Program-made: the position numbers and the translations under genes | The notes under the pieces: model-generated | What the model was told of the DNA's origin: nothing | Seen by the model: only the letters and a program-made list of their open reading frames with translations | Database searches by the model: none | Assembly: GCF_900089955.1 (NCBI RefSeq) | Contig: NZ_FLQX01000113.1 | Span: 1 to 55,167 of the forward strand | DNA from: Candidatus Accumulibacter aalborgensis | GTDB lineage: Bacteria; Pseudomonadota; Gammaproteobacteria; Burkholderiales; Rhodocyclaceae | Length of the DNA: 55,167 nt | Direction: 5' to 3' | Shown here: piece by piece, positions 46,411-55,127 of the stretch | How the letters are laid out: each line of letters starts with the position of its first letter | Numbering within the stretch: position 1 is the stretch's first letter

Positions 46411-47494
46411 GAGAGGTCAGGCACATCGCCGCAGCTTCTTCCAGGCCGAGTTGAAAGTAGCGCTTCTGGGCCGTTCTGTCCTTGAGAGAAATGGTCATGC
46501 TCTCGAGGTCTTTCGGGCGCAGCACGTGTAAAGGTTTGGCGTAATAGCGCTTGCCACCGATTTCGGCGCTCTGTTGACCCATTGCCTTGAGCATCTCGTT
46601 GATCAAAGTCGCCTGCGCGAAGATCCGTGTGTTGGGCAAGGTGAGCTGCATGTCGCTGACCAACAGGTGAGTGTCGATGCTGTTGAACGGCAGCGTGAAC
46701 GACTTCGCGTGGTAGAGTTTGTCGAGTTCCCGGTGATAGTCGTAATCGGTGAAGTCTACGGCAATGATCTCGTCGACCTGATCGTCTTCGAACAGCGTCC
46801 GCAGCGGAGAATTGTCCAGATAGCCGCCCTCGATGTAGTACTCGCCATCAATGGTGATCGCCTTGAAATAGGGGATGGTCGTGATGCCGGCGAGGAAGGC
46901 GTCCATGAAGACGTCCAGGCTGGCATCGTCGACGGTGGTCAAAATCTGATTGACGTTGAAGACCCGGCCCTGCCGTCGGCTCAGGTTGGTGGCGCGAATG
47001 TCCCAGCGCAGCGTCTTGAGATGGTCGGCGAGCAGCGCGCGCCGCCGGACGTCGTCGAGCAGCAGCGACTTGCGGCAACGGTCCTTGTCAACAGTGAACA
47101 GATGCGTGCCGTTGGGCAGAAACGACGGCCGCAAGCCGAGAAAACCGGCAAGAACATGGAAGATGTCGGACACGTCGAGCCTGACCGTACGCGTCAGCAC
47201 CGGCGGCAACTCCTCGCTCTGCCAGTCCCACAGCAAGTAATCGACGACGATGTTGTTGCCCGAACTGGTCGAGGCAATGTGCACCACGGGGACGTCGTTT
47301 CTCTTCAGCCACACCAGCACACCTTCGGTGTAGAAGCTCCGATAGCCGCCGCCCGAGGCGACGAAACCGTATCTGGCATGCCCTTTCCTCCTCGCATGGA
47401 TGATGTCCTGGCGGGCGCCAGTATTCGGAAACAGTTTGCCACAGTTCCGACATGTCGGGACGCGAGGCGCGTACGTTCCGGCGACCAGGTGCAG
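46391..47494 (-). CDS. Patatin-like phospholipase, start unresolved
   Basis: The protein shows an N-terminal Cys-rich knuckle (CRNCGKLFPNTG), the oxyanion motif FVASGGGYRSF, a nucleophile region IASTSSGNN (STSSG where GxSxG is usual), and YIEGGYLDNSP, where EGG replaces the patatin DGG. The only usual start codon in frame is GTG 47320, which would cut off the oxyanion loop. The family-like sequence continues up to the histidine-kinase stop TGA at 47495-47497, in the same frame. Either translation begins at a rare codon such as the CTG next to that stop, or the stop is read through, or a base is missing in the sequence. It would act on lipids in the cytoplasm or membrane. Confidence 0.72.
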   Translation of the reverse strand: MHLVAGTYAPRVPTCRNCGKLFPNTGARQDIIHARRKGHARYGFVASGGGYRSFYTEGVLVWLKRNDVPVVHIASTSSGNNIVVDYLLWDWQSEELPPVLTRTVRLDVSDIFHVLAGFLGLRPSFLPNGTHLFTVDKDRCRKSLLLDDVRRRALLADHLKTLRWDIRATNLSRRQGRVFNVNQILTTVDDASLDVFMDAFLAGITTIPYFKAITIDGEYYIEGGYLDNSPLRTLFEDDQVDEIIAVDFTDYDYHRELDKLYHAKSFTLPFNSIDTHLLVSDMQLTLPNTRIFAQATLINEMLKAMGQQSAEIGGKRYYAKPLHVLRPKDLESMTISLKDRTAQKRYFQLGLEEAAAMCLTSLRRSSG

Positions 47495-48925
47495 TCAGGA
47501 TTCTGCGCTGTCGGCGCATGCCAATGCCTGGGTTTGTTCGCCAAAAGCAGAGAAGATCAGGGTAATGCGCAGTCCCCCGGTCACCGGGTTGGCGAGTTCG
47601 ATCCGGGCGCGGTGGAGTTCGGCGATCTCGCGCACGATCGCCAGGCCAAGGCCGCAGCCGGCGCCTGACGATCCAGGAAGCCGGTAGAAGCGCTCGAATA
47701 TCCGGCTGCACTCGGCGGCGGGAACCCCCGGTCCGTTGTCCTCGACCTCGAGAAATGGGAATTGGTCGCGGATGCCGCTGCGCACGGTTACCACTCCATT
47801 GACGGGAGTGTAGCGGACGGCGTTGTCGATGACGTTGGCAAGAGCTTCGCGGAGCATCCAGGGAATCCCTTTAACGGTGGCGGATTCAATGTCAAAGCCA
47901 AGGTCGATTCCCTTGGCGAGCGCACGGTCGAGGAAGATGGACGCCGCCTCCTCAAGCAGAACGGCAAGGGAGAGCGGCTCAAGGGGCTGAATAGCCGCGG
48001 CACCAGGTTCGGCGCGGGCATAGATCAAGAGCTGATCGACCAGGTGGCCGATCCGTCCAGCGGCATCCTCGATCCGCGCAAGACGATCTGGGTCCGACTC
48101 AAAGCGCCCCCCCAGAGTGGCGAGTTCAATCTGGGTCTGCAGGCCAGCCAGCGGCGTTCGCAACTGATGGGCGGCATCGGCGAGAAAGCGCTGCTGCGCC
48201 TCGGCCGCTGAGCGCAGGAGGACGAACAGTTCATTGAGACGCGACAGCATCGGCCAGATTTCCCGCGGTGTCGGCTGGACATTGATCTCCCGCAGGTCGC
48301 TCGGGGAACGGGTGGCGATTTCTCGCTCGAGGGCGGCCAGGGGCGCCAGACCCTTTCTGACACCGACATATACTGCCAGAAAAGTAGCGACGATGACGAT
48401 CAGATTGGGCAGGATCATTGCCGTCAGAACCTTCCGACTCGCTCGGTTCCTTTTGGAGAGCGTTTCGGCAACGGTGATGGTGATCTCGCTCAAAGGCGAG
48501 TCGATACGCTGCACCGCAGATCGAATCCAGGCACCTCGGAACCGCGTGTCCTTGAACTCCGGTTGGCCCTGGGCGGCGAGGCGCAGATCTGGCAGATCCG
48601 CGTCACCGGCGAGCAGGTGGCCAGATCCGTCACGGACGGCAAAATAGATCTTGTCCGAACCATCGCTGCGCAGCATTGCCTCTGCTTCGGACGAGAGCTT
48701 GACGCTTACTTGCGATTCACCCGTTTGTATGTGGGCAGCGATATCCAGCGCCGCGTCAGCGAGGGACTGGTCAAAGGCCGCGTCGGCGGTCTCCTTGGCC
48801 AGACGATAGTCCAGGAAGACGCTAATGGCGAAGACCAGCATCAAGGGAGCGAGGATGGCCAGGAGGAGACGCTGGCGCAGGCTGATCGACGGTCGTTCGT
48901 CGAGCACTTCAACTGGCAGCGGCAT
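47495..48925 (-). CDS. Sensor histidine kinase, TctE/QseC type
   Basis: A 476-residue membrane kinase. Two membrane segments (about residues 20-40 and 165-190) bracket a periplasmic 2CSK_N-type domain. The phospho-acceptor region reads FLADAAHQLRTPLAGLQTQIEL with His; ATP-site motifs are NVIDNAVRYTP, VEDNGPGVP and GAGCGLGLAIV. I chose the ATG 48923-48925; a TTG at 48940 also exists. It overlaps the response regulator by 17 bases. The pair lies downstream of a NapC-like cytochrome and divergent from cytochrome-porin genes, which it may control. Confidence 0.93.
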   Translation of the reverse strand: MPLPVEVLDERPSISLRQRLLLAILAPLMLVFAISVFLDYRLAKETADAAFDQSLADAALDIAAHIQTGESQVSVKLSSEAEAMLRSDGSDKIYFAVRDGSGHLLAGDADLPDLRLAAQGQPEFKDTRFRGAWIRSAVQRIDSPLSEITITVAETLSKRNRASRKVLTAMILPNLIVIVATFLAVYVGVRKGLAPLAALEREIATRSPSDLREINVQPTPREIWPMLSRLNELFVLLRSAAEAQQRFLADAAHQLRTPLAGLQTQIELATLGGRFESDPDRLARIEDAAGRIGHLVDQLLIYARAEPGAAAIQPLEPLSLAVLLEEAASIFLDRALAKGIDLGFDIESATVKGIPWMLREALANVIDNAVRYTPVNGVVTVRSGIRDQFPFLEVEDNGPGVPAAECSRIFERFYRLPGSSGAGCGLGLAIVREIAELHRARIELANPVTGGLRITLIFSAFGEQTQALACADSAES

Positions 48926-49580
48926 CGATGCGATAGCCAATGCCGCGGACCGTACGGACTTCTATGCGCCCGGCAGCCAGCTTGGCGCGCAGACGGGAGA
49001 CATGCACCTCGATGGCGTTGGGCGTGATGTCCTTGTCCCAGCCAGCCAGACTCTGCACCAGCCGGTCCTTGCTGACCACCTTGGGCGATGCCATCAGAAG
49101 GATTTCGAGGATCGCCCACTCGCGGTTGGTCAACTCTAGTGCCTGGCCATCGACGCTCGCTGTGTGGCGGCCGGTATCCAGCGTCAGGTTGTCGTGGCAC
49201 AGACAGGCATTGGCTATGGAGTGGGCGCGGCGAATCAGTGCCCGAATGCGGGCGCTCAATTCTGGCAGGCGAAAGGGTTTTGGCATGTAGTCGTCGGCAC
49301 CTATATCCAGGCCCCTGATGGTGTCCTCCATGCTCCCGCGTGCCGAAAGGACGAGCACCGGCAAAGGGCTTCCTCTGGCGCGCAAGCGACGGATCAGAGT
49401 CAATCCATCGGCTTGCGGCAAACCAATATCGACCACCGCCAGATCGAAGCTCTCGGTTTGCAGCGAGGCCTCGGCGGCCTCCGCCGAATCGGCCACGTCT
49501 ACCGTATAGCCAGCCTGCAAGAGTCCCTGTTTTAGACCACTCGCCACCAGCTTGTCGTCTTCGACCACCAGAATCCTCAT
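48909..49580 (-). CDS. OmpR-family response regulator
   Basis: A 223-residue regulator. The receiver has the acidic pocket RILVVEDDKLV, phospho-Asp in LAVVDIGLPQADG and Lys in MPKPF; the winged-helix effector has LTNREWAILEILLMASPKVVSKD and VHVSRLRAKLAAG ending VRTVRGIGYRID. GAGGAC precedes the ATG 49578-49580. Likely activated by the kinase encoded next and binding promoters in the neighbourhood, probably including the 50237-50423 divergent region. Confidence 0.94.
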   Translation of the reverse strand: MRILVVEDDKLVASGLKQGLLQAGYTVDVADSAEAAEASLQTESFDLAVVDIGLPQADGLTLIRRLRARGSPLPVLVLSARGSMEDTIRGLDIGADDYMPKPFRLPELSARIRALIRRAHSIANACLCHDNLTLDTGRHTASVDGQALELTNREWAILEILLMASPKVVSKDRLVQSLAGWDKDITPNAIEVHVSRLRAKLAAGRIEVRTVRGIGYRIDAAAS

Positions 49581-49642
49581 CTGTCCTCACCGCCCCCCAT
49601 GAGCGCAGAATATACCGGGCAACGGGCATGGGTGTGGCGAAG

Positions 49643-50236
49643 TCATTGCCCTGTCGCCGTGGCATCCTGCGGCTCCAGTCCGCCGGCCGGCTCCTTGTGC
49701 GCGATGCCGTAGTGACAGTCGATACAGGTCTTGCCGCCATTGGCCAGTTTCTGGTGTTGTTTCTGTGCGGTTCGGCCCTGCATCTCCGGGGCCATGGCCT
49801 TGACGTCGTGGCAATTTCGGCATTCGCGGGAATCGCTCTCCCTCATACGCAGCCAGACGCGTTTGGCGAGTTCGAGCCGGTGTTCCTCGAACTTCTCCTG
49901 AGTGTCGATGCGTCCTGCGAAGTGCTGGAAGACGTCGTTGGCCGCCATGAGCTTGCGGATCATGGTGTCCACGAACTCGTGCGGCACGTGGCAATCCGAA
50001 CAGGTGGCCTTGACGCCAGTGCGGTTGCGGGCGTGGACGGTGTGACGGTATTCCTCGAAGTTGTTGTCACGCATTTCGTGGCACGAGGTGCAGAACTCCA
50101 GGGTATTGGTCTGCTCGAGGGAAATCTTGCCACCGGCACCGAGCAGACCACCGATCAGCATCAGAAACAGGGCTTCGAGCTCCAGCAGCCTGGCCCAGGG
50201 CCTTTGCTCACGAAAGCGTTGCCATAGGGATTTCAT
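49643..50236 (-). CDS. NapC/NirT-type tetraheme cytochrome c
   Basis: A 197-residue protein with an N-terminal membrane anchor (LFLMLIGGLLGAGG) and four CxxCH haem sites: CTSCH, CSDCH, CRNCH and CIDCH. Spacing and the HEMRDNNFEEY and VPHEFVDTMIRKLMA segments fit the NapC/NirT family, quinol oxidases that hand electrons from the inner membrane to periplasmic partners. Start at 50234-50236. It is divergent from a cytochrome-porin gene 187 bases away, which suggests it feeds that system. No nitrate or nitrite reductase gene is nearby. Confidence 0.94.
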   Translation of the reverse strand: MKSLWQRFREQRPWARLLELEALFLMLIGGLLGAGGKISLEQTNTLEFCTSCHEMRDNNFEEYRHTVHARNRTGVKATCSDCHVPHEFVDTMIRKLMAANDVFQHFAGRIDTQEKFEEHRLELAKRVWLRMRESDSRECRNCHDVKAMAPEMQGRTAQKQHQKLANGGKTCIDCHYGIAHKEPAGGLEPQDATATGQ

Positions 50237-50423
50237 CGGATTCTCGGTAATTGTGGAGCGGCTGGCATCTTCCCGCATCGAAGCTTGCAAATACCTGACA
50301 TGCCCTTGTCTGTTTTTCCAGGGGTCCGTAAGGTATTCGCAAGCCTTCGCGTTCTAAGGTGCCGGCAAACGCGGCAATGGGGTACCCCGTACCGCAAGCG
50401 CTTTTGTCACCCAGGGAGAAATC

Positions 50424-51827
50424 ATGATTGCGATGAAGATGCCGCTTGCCGGCGAGTGGCGGCGGTGGGCGAGGTGGCCATGCGCCTCCACAGCCTTGTT
50501 GGCCAGCGTGCTTTTGGCCACCACGTTCAGCACCACAGCACAGGCAGTACCGAGCTATGCCCGCCAGACGGGTTCGGAGTGCGCCGCCTGCCACATCGGC
50601 AGCTTCGGACCACAGTTGACACCCTATGGCATCAGGTTCAAGGTCGGCGGCTACACCGATACTGACGGCAAGGACGGCAAGGTGCCCATCTCCGCCATGG
50701 CGGTGGCCAACTGGACCCGCAGCACCAAGGATCTGCCCGAAGCGCCCGCACACTTCAGCACCAACAACAATGCCGCCGTACAGGAAGTCTCGCTGTTCCT
50801 CGCCGGTCGACTCACCGACCACATTGGCACCTTCATTCAAGGCACCTATTCCGGGGTTGATCGCAAGTCCTTCCTGGATCAGGTGGACATCCGCTACGCC
50901 AGTACGCTCAACCTGGGCGAGCAGGAAGGCGTCGTCGGAATCTCGTTGAACAACAACCCGACGCTGACCGATCCGTTCAACACACTGGCCCAGTGGCGCT
51001 TCCCTTACACTGCCTCCGACTTCGGCTTCGGTACCGGCGCTGCGCCGCTGGTCGAGAACCTCGGCGGCAGCGTCGTCGGGATCAATGCCTATACCCTATG
51101 GGACAAGAATTTCTATGCGGAACTAGGGGTATACCGCGCGTTATCCGGCAACACCGTGAACAAGATCAACACCAGCCAGGTGGCCACTGCCACGATCGAC
51201 CCTGGGAAATTCTCGGGCGTCGGGACCTACTGGCGCCTTGCTTATTTCAAGGACATGAAGCGCGACAACTTCAACGTCGGGGTGTTCGGTTTCAACGCCG
51301 GTGTCGAGAATGCAAACGATCCAGGTTCCGCCGACCACTACCAGGATCTGGGGATCGACGCCTCCTACCAGTTCCTCGGGAACCGGGAACACATCTTCAC
51401 GGTGAATGCGAGTTACGTTTGGGAGAAACAGAACCTGAACTACACTTACAACGCCCTGGGCGCTTCGCAACATTCCACGGACACGCTCGACACCTTCCGT
51501 CTTGCCACTTCCTACCATTACAAGCAGACCTGGGGTGCGACGGCCGGCCTTTTCGACACCCGAGGCAGTTCCGACAACGGCCTTTATGGCAGCGTGTCGT
51601 ACAACAACCGACCAGATACCTCCGGCTACATCCTGCAGGCCGACTGGACACCCTGGGGCAAGGAAGGCTCCTGGGGCGCCCCCTGGGCCAACGTCCGTCT
51701 TGGCCTGCAATACACCGGCTACACCCGCTTCAACGGCGGCAGCCACTACATCGACGAAGTAAACAATATCGACCGCAAGGCCACCGACAACAACACAACG
51801 ATGCTGTTCCTCTGGTTGGCCATCTAA
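50424..51827 (+). CDS. Outer-membrane cytochrome-porin fusion (Cyc2-like)
   Basis: A 467-residue exported protein; the signal peptide ends near TAQA (residue 41). Directly after comes VPSYARQTGSECAACHIGS with one haem site CAACH (53-57) and QLTPYGIRFKVGGY, then about 380 residues of alternating beta strands rich in Tyr, Gly and Asn that end in an aromatic-hydrophobic C terminus, as in outer-membrane porins. A small haem domain plus a 14-16-stranded barrel is the layout of Cyc2, the iron oxidase of neutrophilic and acidophilic iron oxidisers, and of related proteins of unknown use. GGGAG lies upstream of the ATG. The metal substrate is not deducible. Confidence 0.82.
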   Translation: MIAMKMPLAGEWRRWARWPCASTALLASVLLATTFSTTAQAVPSYARQTGSECAACHIGSFGPQLTPYGIRFKVGGYTDTDGKDGKVPISAMAVANWTRSTKDLPEAPAHFSTNNNAAVQEVSLFLAGRLTDHIGTFIQGTYSGVDRKSFLDQVDIRYASTLNLGEQEGVVGISLNNNPTLTDPFNTLAQWRFPYTASDFGFGTGAAPLVENLGGSVVGINAYTLWDKNFYAELGVYRALSGNTVNKINTSQVATATIDPGKFSGVGTYWRLAYFKDMKRDNFNVGVFGFNAGVENANDPGSADHYQDLGIDASYQFLGNREHIFTVNASYVWEKQNLNYTYNALGASQHSTDTLDTFRLATSYHYKQTWGATAGLFDTRGSSDNGLYGSVSYNNRPDTSGYILQADWTPWGKEGSWGAPWANVRLGLQYTGYTRFNGGSHYIDEVNNIDRKATDNNTTMLFLWLAI

Positions 51828-51841
51828 TCGGGAAAGATGAC

Positions 51842-52228
51842 ATGAAGAGTATTGATTACACGAGGACTGCCGTTTTGGCCCTGGCCCTGGTGGTAGCAAG
51901 CGGGCAGGTCCTTGCGACGGGCGATGCCAAGCGCGGCGCCGACGCCTTTGCCGAGGAATGCGGCGATTGCCACAGCGCCATACCGGGCAAGAGCAAGAAG
52001 GGGCCGATGCTGACCGGCATCAATGGCCGCAAGGCCGGATCCGTGACCGACTTCGCCGGCTACTCGGAGGCCATGAAGCAGAGCGGCATCACCTGGTCAG
52101 CAGACAAGATAGACGCCTATATCGCAGCACCCAAAAAAGTGGTCCCCGGTGGCAAGATGAAGTACGACGGACTGGCCGACGCCGGCACGCGCGCCGACCT
52201 GGTTGCCTATCTCATGACGCTCAAGTGA
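51842..52228 (+). CDS. Class I cytochrome c (c2 type)
   Basis: A 128-residue periplasmic cytochrome: signal peptide to about GQVLATGDAK, haem site CGDCH, KGPMLTGINGRKAG and the axial Met in PGGKMKYDGLADAGTRADLVAYL. It fits mitochondrial-like c2 cytochromes that shuttle electrons in the periplasm. It follows the cytochrome-porin gene by 14 bases, so the two form an operon and are likely electron partners. Confidence 0.94.
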   Translation: MKSIDYTRTAVLALALVVASGQVLATGDAKRGADAFAEECGDCHSAIPGKSKKGPMLTGINGRKAGSVTDFAGYSEAMKQSGITWSADKIDAYIAAPKKVVPGGKMKYDGLADAGTRADLVAYLMTLK

Positions 52229-52701
52229 GCTCGCGTTTGCATTCGCTCAAGGACTAGAGGCCGCACGCTGGAGTCTGCCAGTCACAGGTGACGGTGCTGC
52301 GCTTGCTCCCCAGTGGGCATCGAGACGCTGACCTCCGATCAATCCGCTTGCCTGTGCAGCGTAAACACGCTTGCTGCATGTCTTGACTCCGGGCTCCACT
52401 TTACTCGTCCGCCTGCCATGAAGATATCGCTGACCGGGATTACTTCCCGATTCAGCGCCACATCGACGCCACTCCATCGAGCGCCCGCAATGGGGTGCCG
52501 CCGATGTGCCTTACCACACAGTGCGCCACAGAAAAAAAGCGCATCATGGCGCTAGGTCCAGCGGTATGTCGTCATTTGCCTCAGCGAGCCGATTTTCCTG
52601 CTGTCGCGATTCTTGCTGCGTGACCAATGCAGGACCATTTCATGCTTCCACTGGAGGTGACGCGTGTCCACAAAAGGAAATGAGCACGCCATGAGTCGCC
52701 C
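52229..52701. other. Intergenic region, 473 bases
   Basis: No credible gene. One frame contains CHEDIADRDYFPIQRH (about 52420-52465), which faintly recalls the DRDYF motif of Cache sensor domains and might be a relic of a longer sensor upstream of the next gene. It lacks further support. No terminator was seen after the cytochrome gene. Confidence 0.35.
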
Positions 52702-54675
52702 ATGAGCCCGCCTGGATCCGCTCTTTCCGGCGACGTAAGCGACCAAGTCTCGGCGTTGATCGACACCTTGCACACGAGTGCGCGACGCTTCGAGGAACCG
52801 ACCGCAGGCGAGGTCGATACGCTGGCGGATGCTGACCGACGGACCTTCCTGCTGCGGCCCGGCCACGACCACATGCGTCGCACGAAGGCAGCGATCGTTA
52901 ACGCACTGCCCGTGCCAGTCGCCCTGCTCGATGCCAACGGCTTGGTCGTCATGGTGAATGAGGCGTGGCGGCAATCTGCTGGCACGCCAGCGATTCAGGG
53001 CCCTGGTTGTCGGACTGGCGTCAATTACCTCGATCTGTGTGACCTCACCGCAGACGATGAGGCCACTGAAACTCAGCGGTCAGAGGCAGGCATCAGTTCG
53101 GTGTTGTGCGGCAACGCGAAGAGCTCTTCGATGGAATATCCCTGTCATTCACCGACGCAGCAGCGCTGGTTCATGATGACCGTAACCCCGCTGGCGAATG
53201 AGCATCCGCGTGGCGTCGTCGTCATGCACGGGAACATCATCGGCGTGCTCGGCATCGCCCGCGACCTTACCGAGCGCAAGTCAGCGGAAAACAGGATCGC
53301 TTACCTCAACCGCGTCCATGCCATGCTCAGCGGCATCAACACGCTGATCGTGCGCGTGCGTGAACGCGATGAGCTGTTCCGGGAGACGTGCCGGATCGCG
53401 TGCGATGCAGGCGGATTCCGCACGTCCTGGATTGGCCTCGTCGATCGGCGCACGATGAACATCGCCCTGGTCGCCTCGGCGGGCAATGACGAGGAACTGC
53501 TGGCCGCGACCAGGAACCGCCGGTCAGCGCTTGGCGGCACGACAAGTGCGCTGGTCGCAAGGGCGATCAGTGAGAAGGAAGCCGTCGTAGCCAACGACTC
53601 GGCAAGGGACCCGATGCTCATTTTCGGGGCGCAGGGCGCCGACACCGGTATCCGCTCGCTGGCCGTCCTGCCGCTGATGGTTGCCGATGAAGCGGTCGGC
53701 GTGCTCGTGCTGTACGCCGGCGAGCGCCACTTCTTCCACGCAGAAGAGCTGAAGCTGGTGACCGAACTGGCCCGCGACGTCGCCTTCGCGATCGATAACC
53801 TCGACAAGCAGAAGCGACTCGATTACCTGGCCTATTACGATCCACTCACTGGCCTTGCGAACCGCAGTCTGTTTCTCGAACGAGTAGCGCAGTACATCTG
53901 CAGTGCTGCTGGTAGGGGGCGCCAGCTCGCCATCGCCCTGATCGATCTGGAGCGCTTCAAGAACCTCAACGACAGCCTTGGCCAGCCAGCCGGCGATGCG
54001 CTCCTGCGGCAGGTGGCGGCGGGGCTGACCCGCACCACGGGCGACGCCAAGCTGCTGGCGCGCGTGGATGCCGACCACTTTGCGCTGGTCCTGCCGGAGG
54101 TCAATCCGGGCGGCAGTATTGCGCACCTGATCGAGAAGGTGATGGCTGCCTTTGTGGAGCATCCGTTCCGCCTCGACGACGCCATTTTCCGCATCGCCTT
54201 CAAGAGCGGCGTGGCGCTGTTCCCTGACGACGGTGCCGACGCCGATGCCTTGTTCATGAACGCCGAGACCGCGCTCAAGACAGCCAAGACCGCCGGCGAT
54301 CGCTACCGGTTTTTCACGCCGCACATGACTGCGGCGGCGGCCAGCCAACTGACCATGGAAATCCAGTTGCGGCAGGCACTCGACAAGGACGAATTCGTTC
54401 TCCATTACCAGCCCAAGATCAGCCTGGCAAGCGGCAAGCTCACCGGCGCCGAGGCGTTGATCCGCTGGAACGATCCGCGCATGGGCCTGGTGCCACCAGG
54501 CCGCTTTATCTCTATCCTCGAGAAGACCGGGTTGATCTACGAGGTCGGCCGCTGGGCGCTGCGCCAGGCCGTCGAGGACTACCGGCGCTGGCGCAGCGCG
54601 GGCCTGGCGGCCGTGCGCATCGCGGTGAACGTGTCGCCGCTGCAACTGCGCAATCGCGGCTTCATTGCGGAGTAA
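52702..54675 (+). CDS. PAS-GAF-GGDEF-EAL protein, truncated in the EAL domain
   Basis: A 657-residue signalling protein. A PAS-like region (LPVPVALLDANGLVVMVNEAW), a GAF domain (RDELFRETCRIACDAGGF to LVTELARDVAFAIDNL), a GGDEF domain whose active site has decayed to RVDADHFALV in place of RxGGDEF, and the start of an EAL domain with TGAEALIRWNDP (EAL signature). The protein stops after VNVSPLQLRNRGFIAE, less than half of an EAL domain, so the metal-binding residues further on are missing. Neither catalytic activity is likely. No good ribosome site is visible before ATG 52702. The next gene starts two bases after the stop. Confidence 0.85.
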   Translation: MSPPGSALSGDVSDQVSALIDTLHTSARRFEEPTAGEVDTLADADRRTFLLRPGHDHMRRTKAAIVNALPVPVALLDANGLVVMVNEAWRQSAGTPAIQGPGCRTGVNYLDLCDLTADDEATETQRSEAGISSVLCGNAKSSSMEYPCHSPTQQRWFMMTVTPLANEHPRGVVVMHGNIIGVLGIARDLTERKSAENRIAYLNRVHAMLSGINTLIVRVRERDELFRETCRIACDAGGFRTSWIGLVDRRTMNIALVASAGNDEELLAATRNRRSALGGTTSALVARAISEKEAVVANDSARDPMLIFGAQGADTGIRSLAVLPLMVADEAVGVLVLYAGERHFFHAEELKLVTELARDVAFAIDNLDKQKRLDYLAYYDPLTGLANRSLFLERVAQYICSAAGRGRQLAIALIDLERFKNLNDSLGQPAGDALLRQVAAGLTRTTGDAKLLARVDADHFALVLPEVNPGGSIAHLIEKVMAAFVEHPFRLDDAIFRIAFKSGVALFPDDGADADALFMNAETALKTAKTAGDRYRFFTPHMTAAAASQLTMEIQLRQALDKDEFVLHYQPKISLASGKLTGAEALIRWNDPRMGLVPPGRFISILEKTGLIYEVGRWALRQAVEDYRRWRSAGLAAVRIAVNVSPLQLRNRGFIAE

Positions 54676-54677
54676 CG

Positions 54678-55127
54678 ATGACGACGGTAAACAAACAGGC
54701 ACGCATCCGCAGGGCGCAGTCCTGCGCGACGGACGCCCGTGCGGCGGTTGGCGAATTTCAGGCGGCGGTCGGGCAGCCGGACATGGCATTGGTGATCTTC
54801 TTTTGCTCCAACGAGTACGACCTGACCGTGCTGGCTGAGGAAATGAGGCGTTCATTTGCCGGAGTTCAGGTCGTCGGTTGCACGACAGCCGGGGAAATCG
54901 GACCCGCCGGTTACCGGGAACACAGCCTCACCGGGGCGAGCTTCCCGGCCGGAAGTTTCAGCGCGGTCAGCGGCGGCATCGACCACTTGCAGCAATTCGA
55001 GACTGCCGCGGGTCGTAAGCTTGCGCAGAGCTTGTTGCAAAGGCGGGAAATCCATGCCCCGCAAGCCAGTGCTGATGACAGCTTTGCCTTGCTGCTGATC
55101 GATGGTGCGTATTTCACGCCATCGTGA
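54678..55127 (+). CDS. FIST-domain sensor protein, N-terminal part (interrupted)
   Basis: The protein begins MTTVNKQARIRRAQSCATDA and has PDMALVIFFCSNEYDLTVLAEEM, VVGCTTAGEIGPAGYREHSLTG and DDSFALLLIDG, matching FIST N-terminal domains, which sense small ligands and often sit beside GGDEF/EAL genes. After LLIDG the sequence changes to AYFTPS and stops, at the point where insertion-sequence-like DNA starts (about 55106). The rest of the gene is missing or lies beyond an inserted element. Confidence 0.82.
   Translation: MTTVNKQARIRRAQSCATDARAAVGEFQAAVGQPDMALVIFFCSNEYDLTVLAEEMRRSFAGVQVVGCTTAGEIGPAGYREHSLTGASFPAGSFSAVSGGIDHLQQFETAAGRKLAQSLLQRREIHAPQASADDSFALLLIDGAYFTPS

Noticed and set aside
47490-47500. 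Selenocysteine at the TGA between kinase and patatin-like gene
   Set aside because: The kinase ends normally for its family there and I see no SECIS-like hairpin; a start-codon or readthrough question is more likely.
52400-52480. Cache-domain relic before the GGDEF-EAL gene
   Set aside because: Only a DRDYF-like pentapeptide supports it; too short to call.
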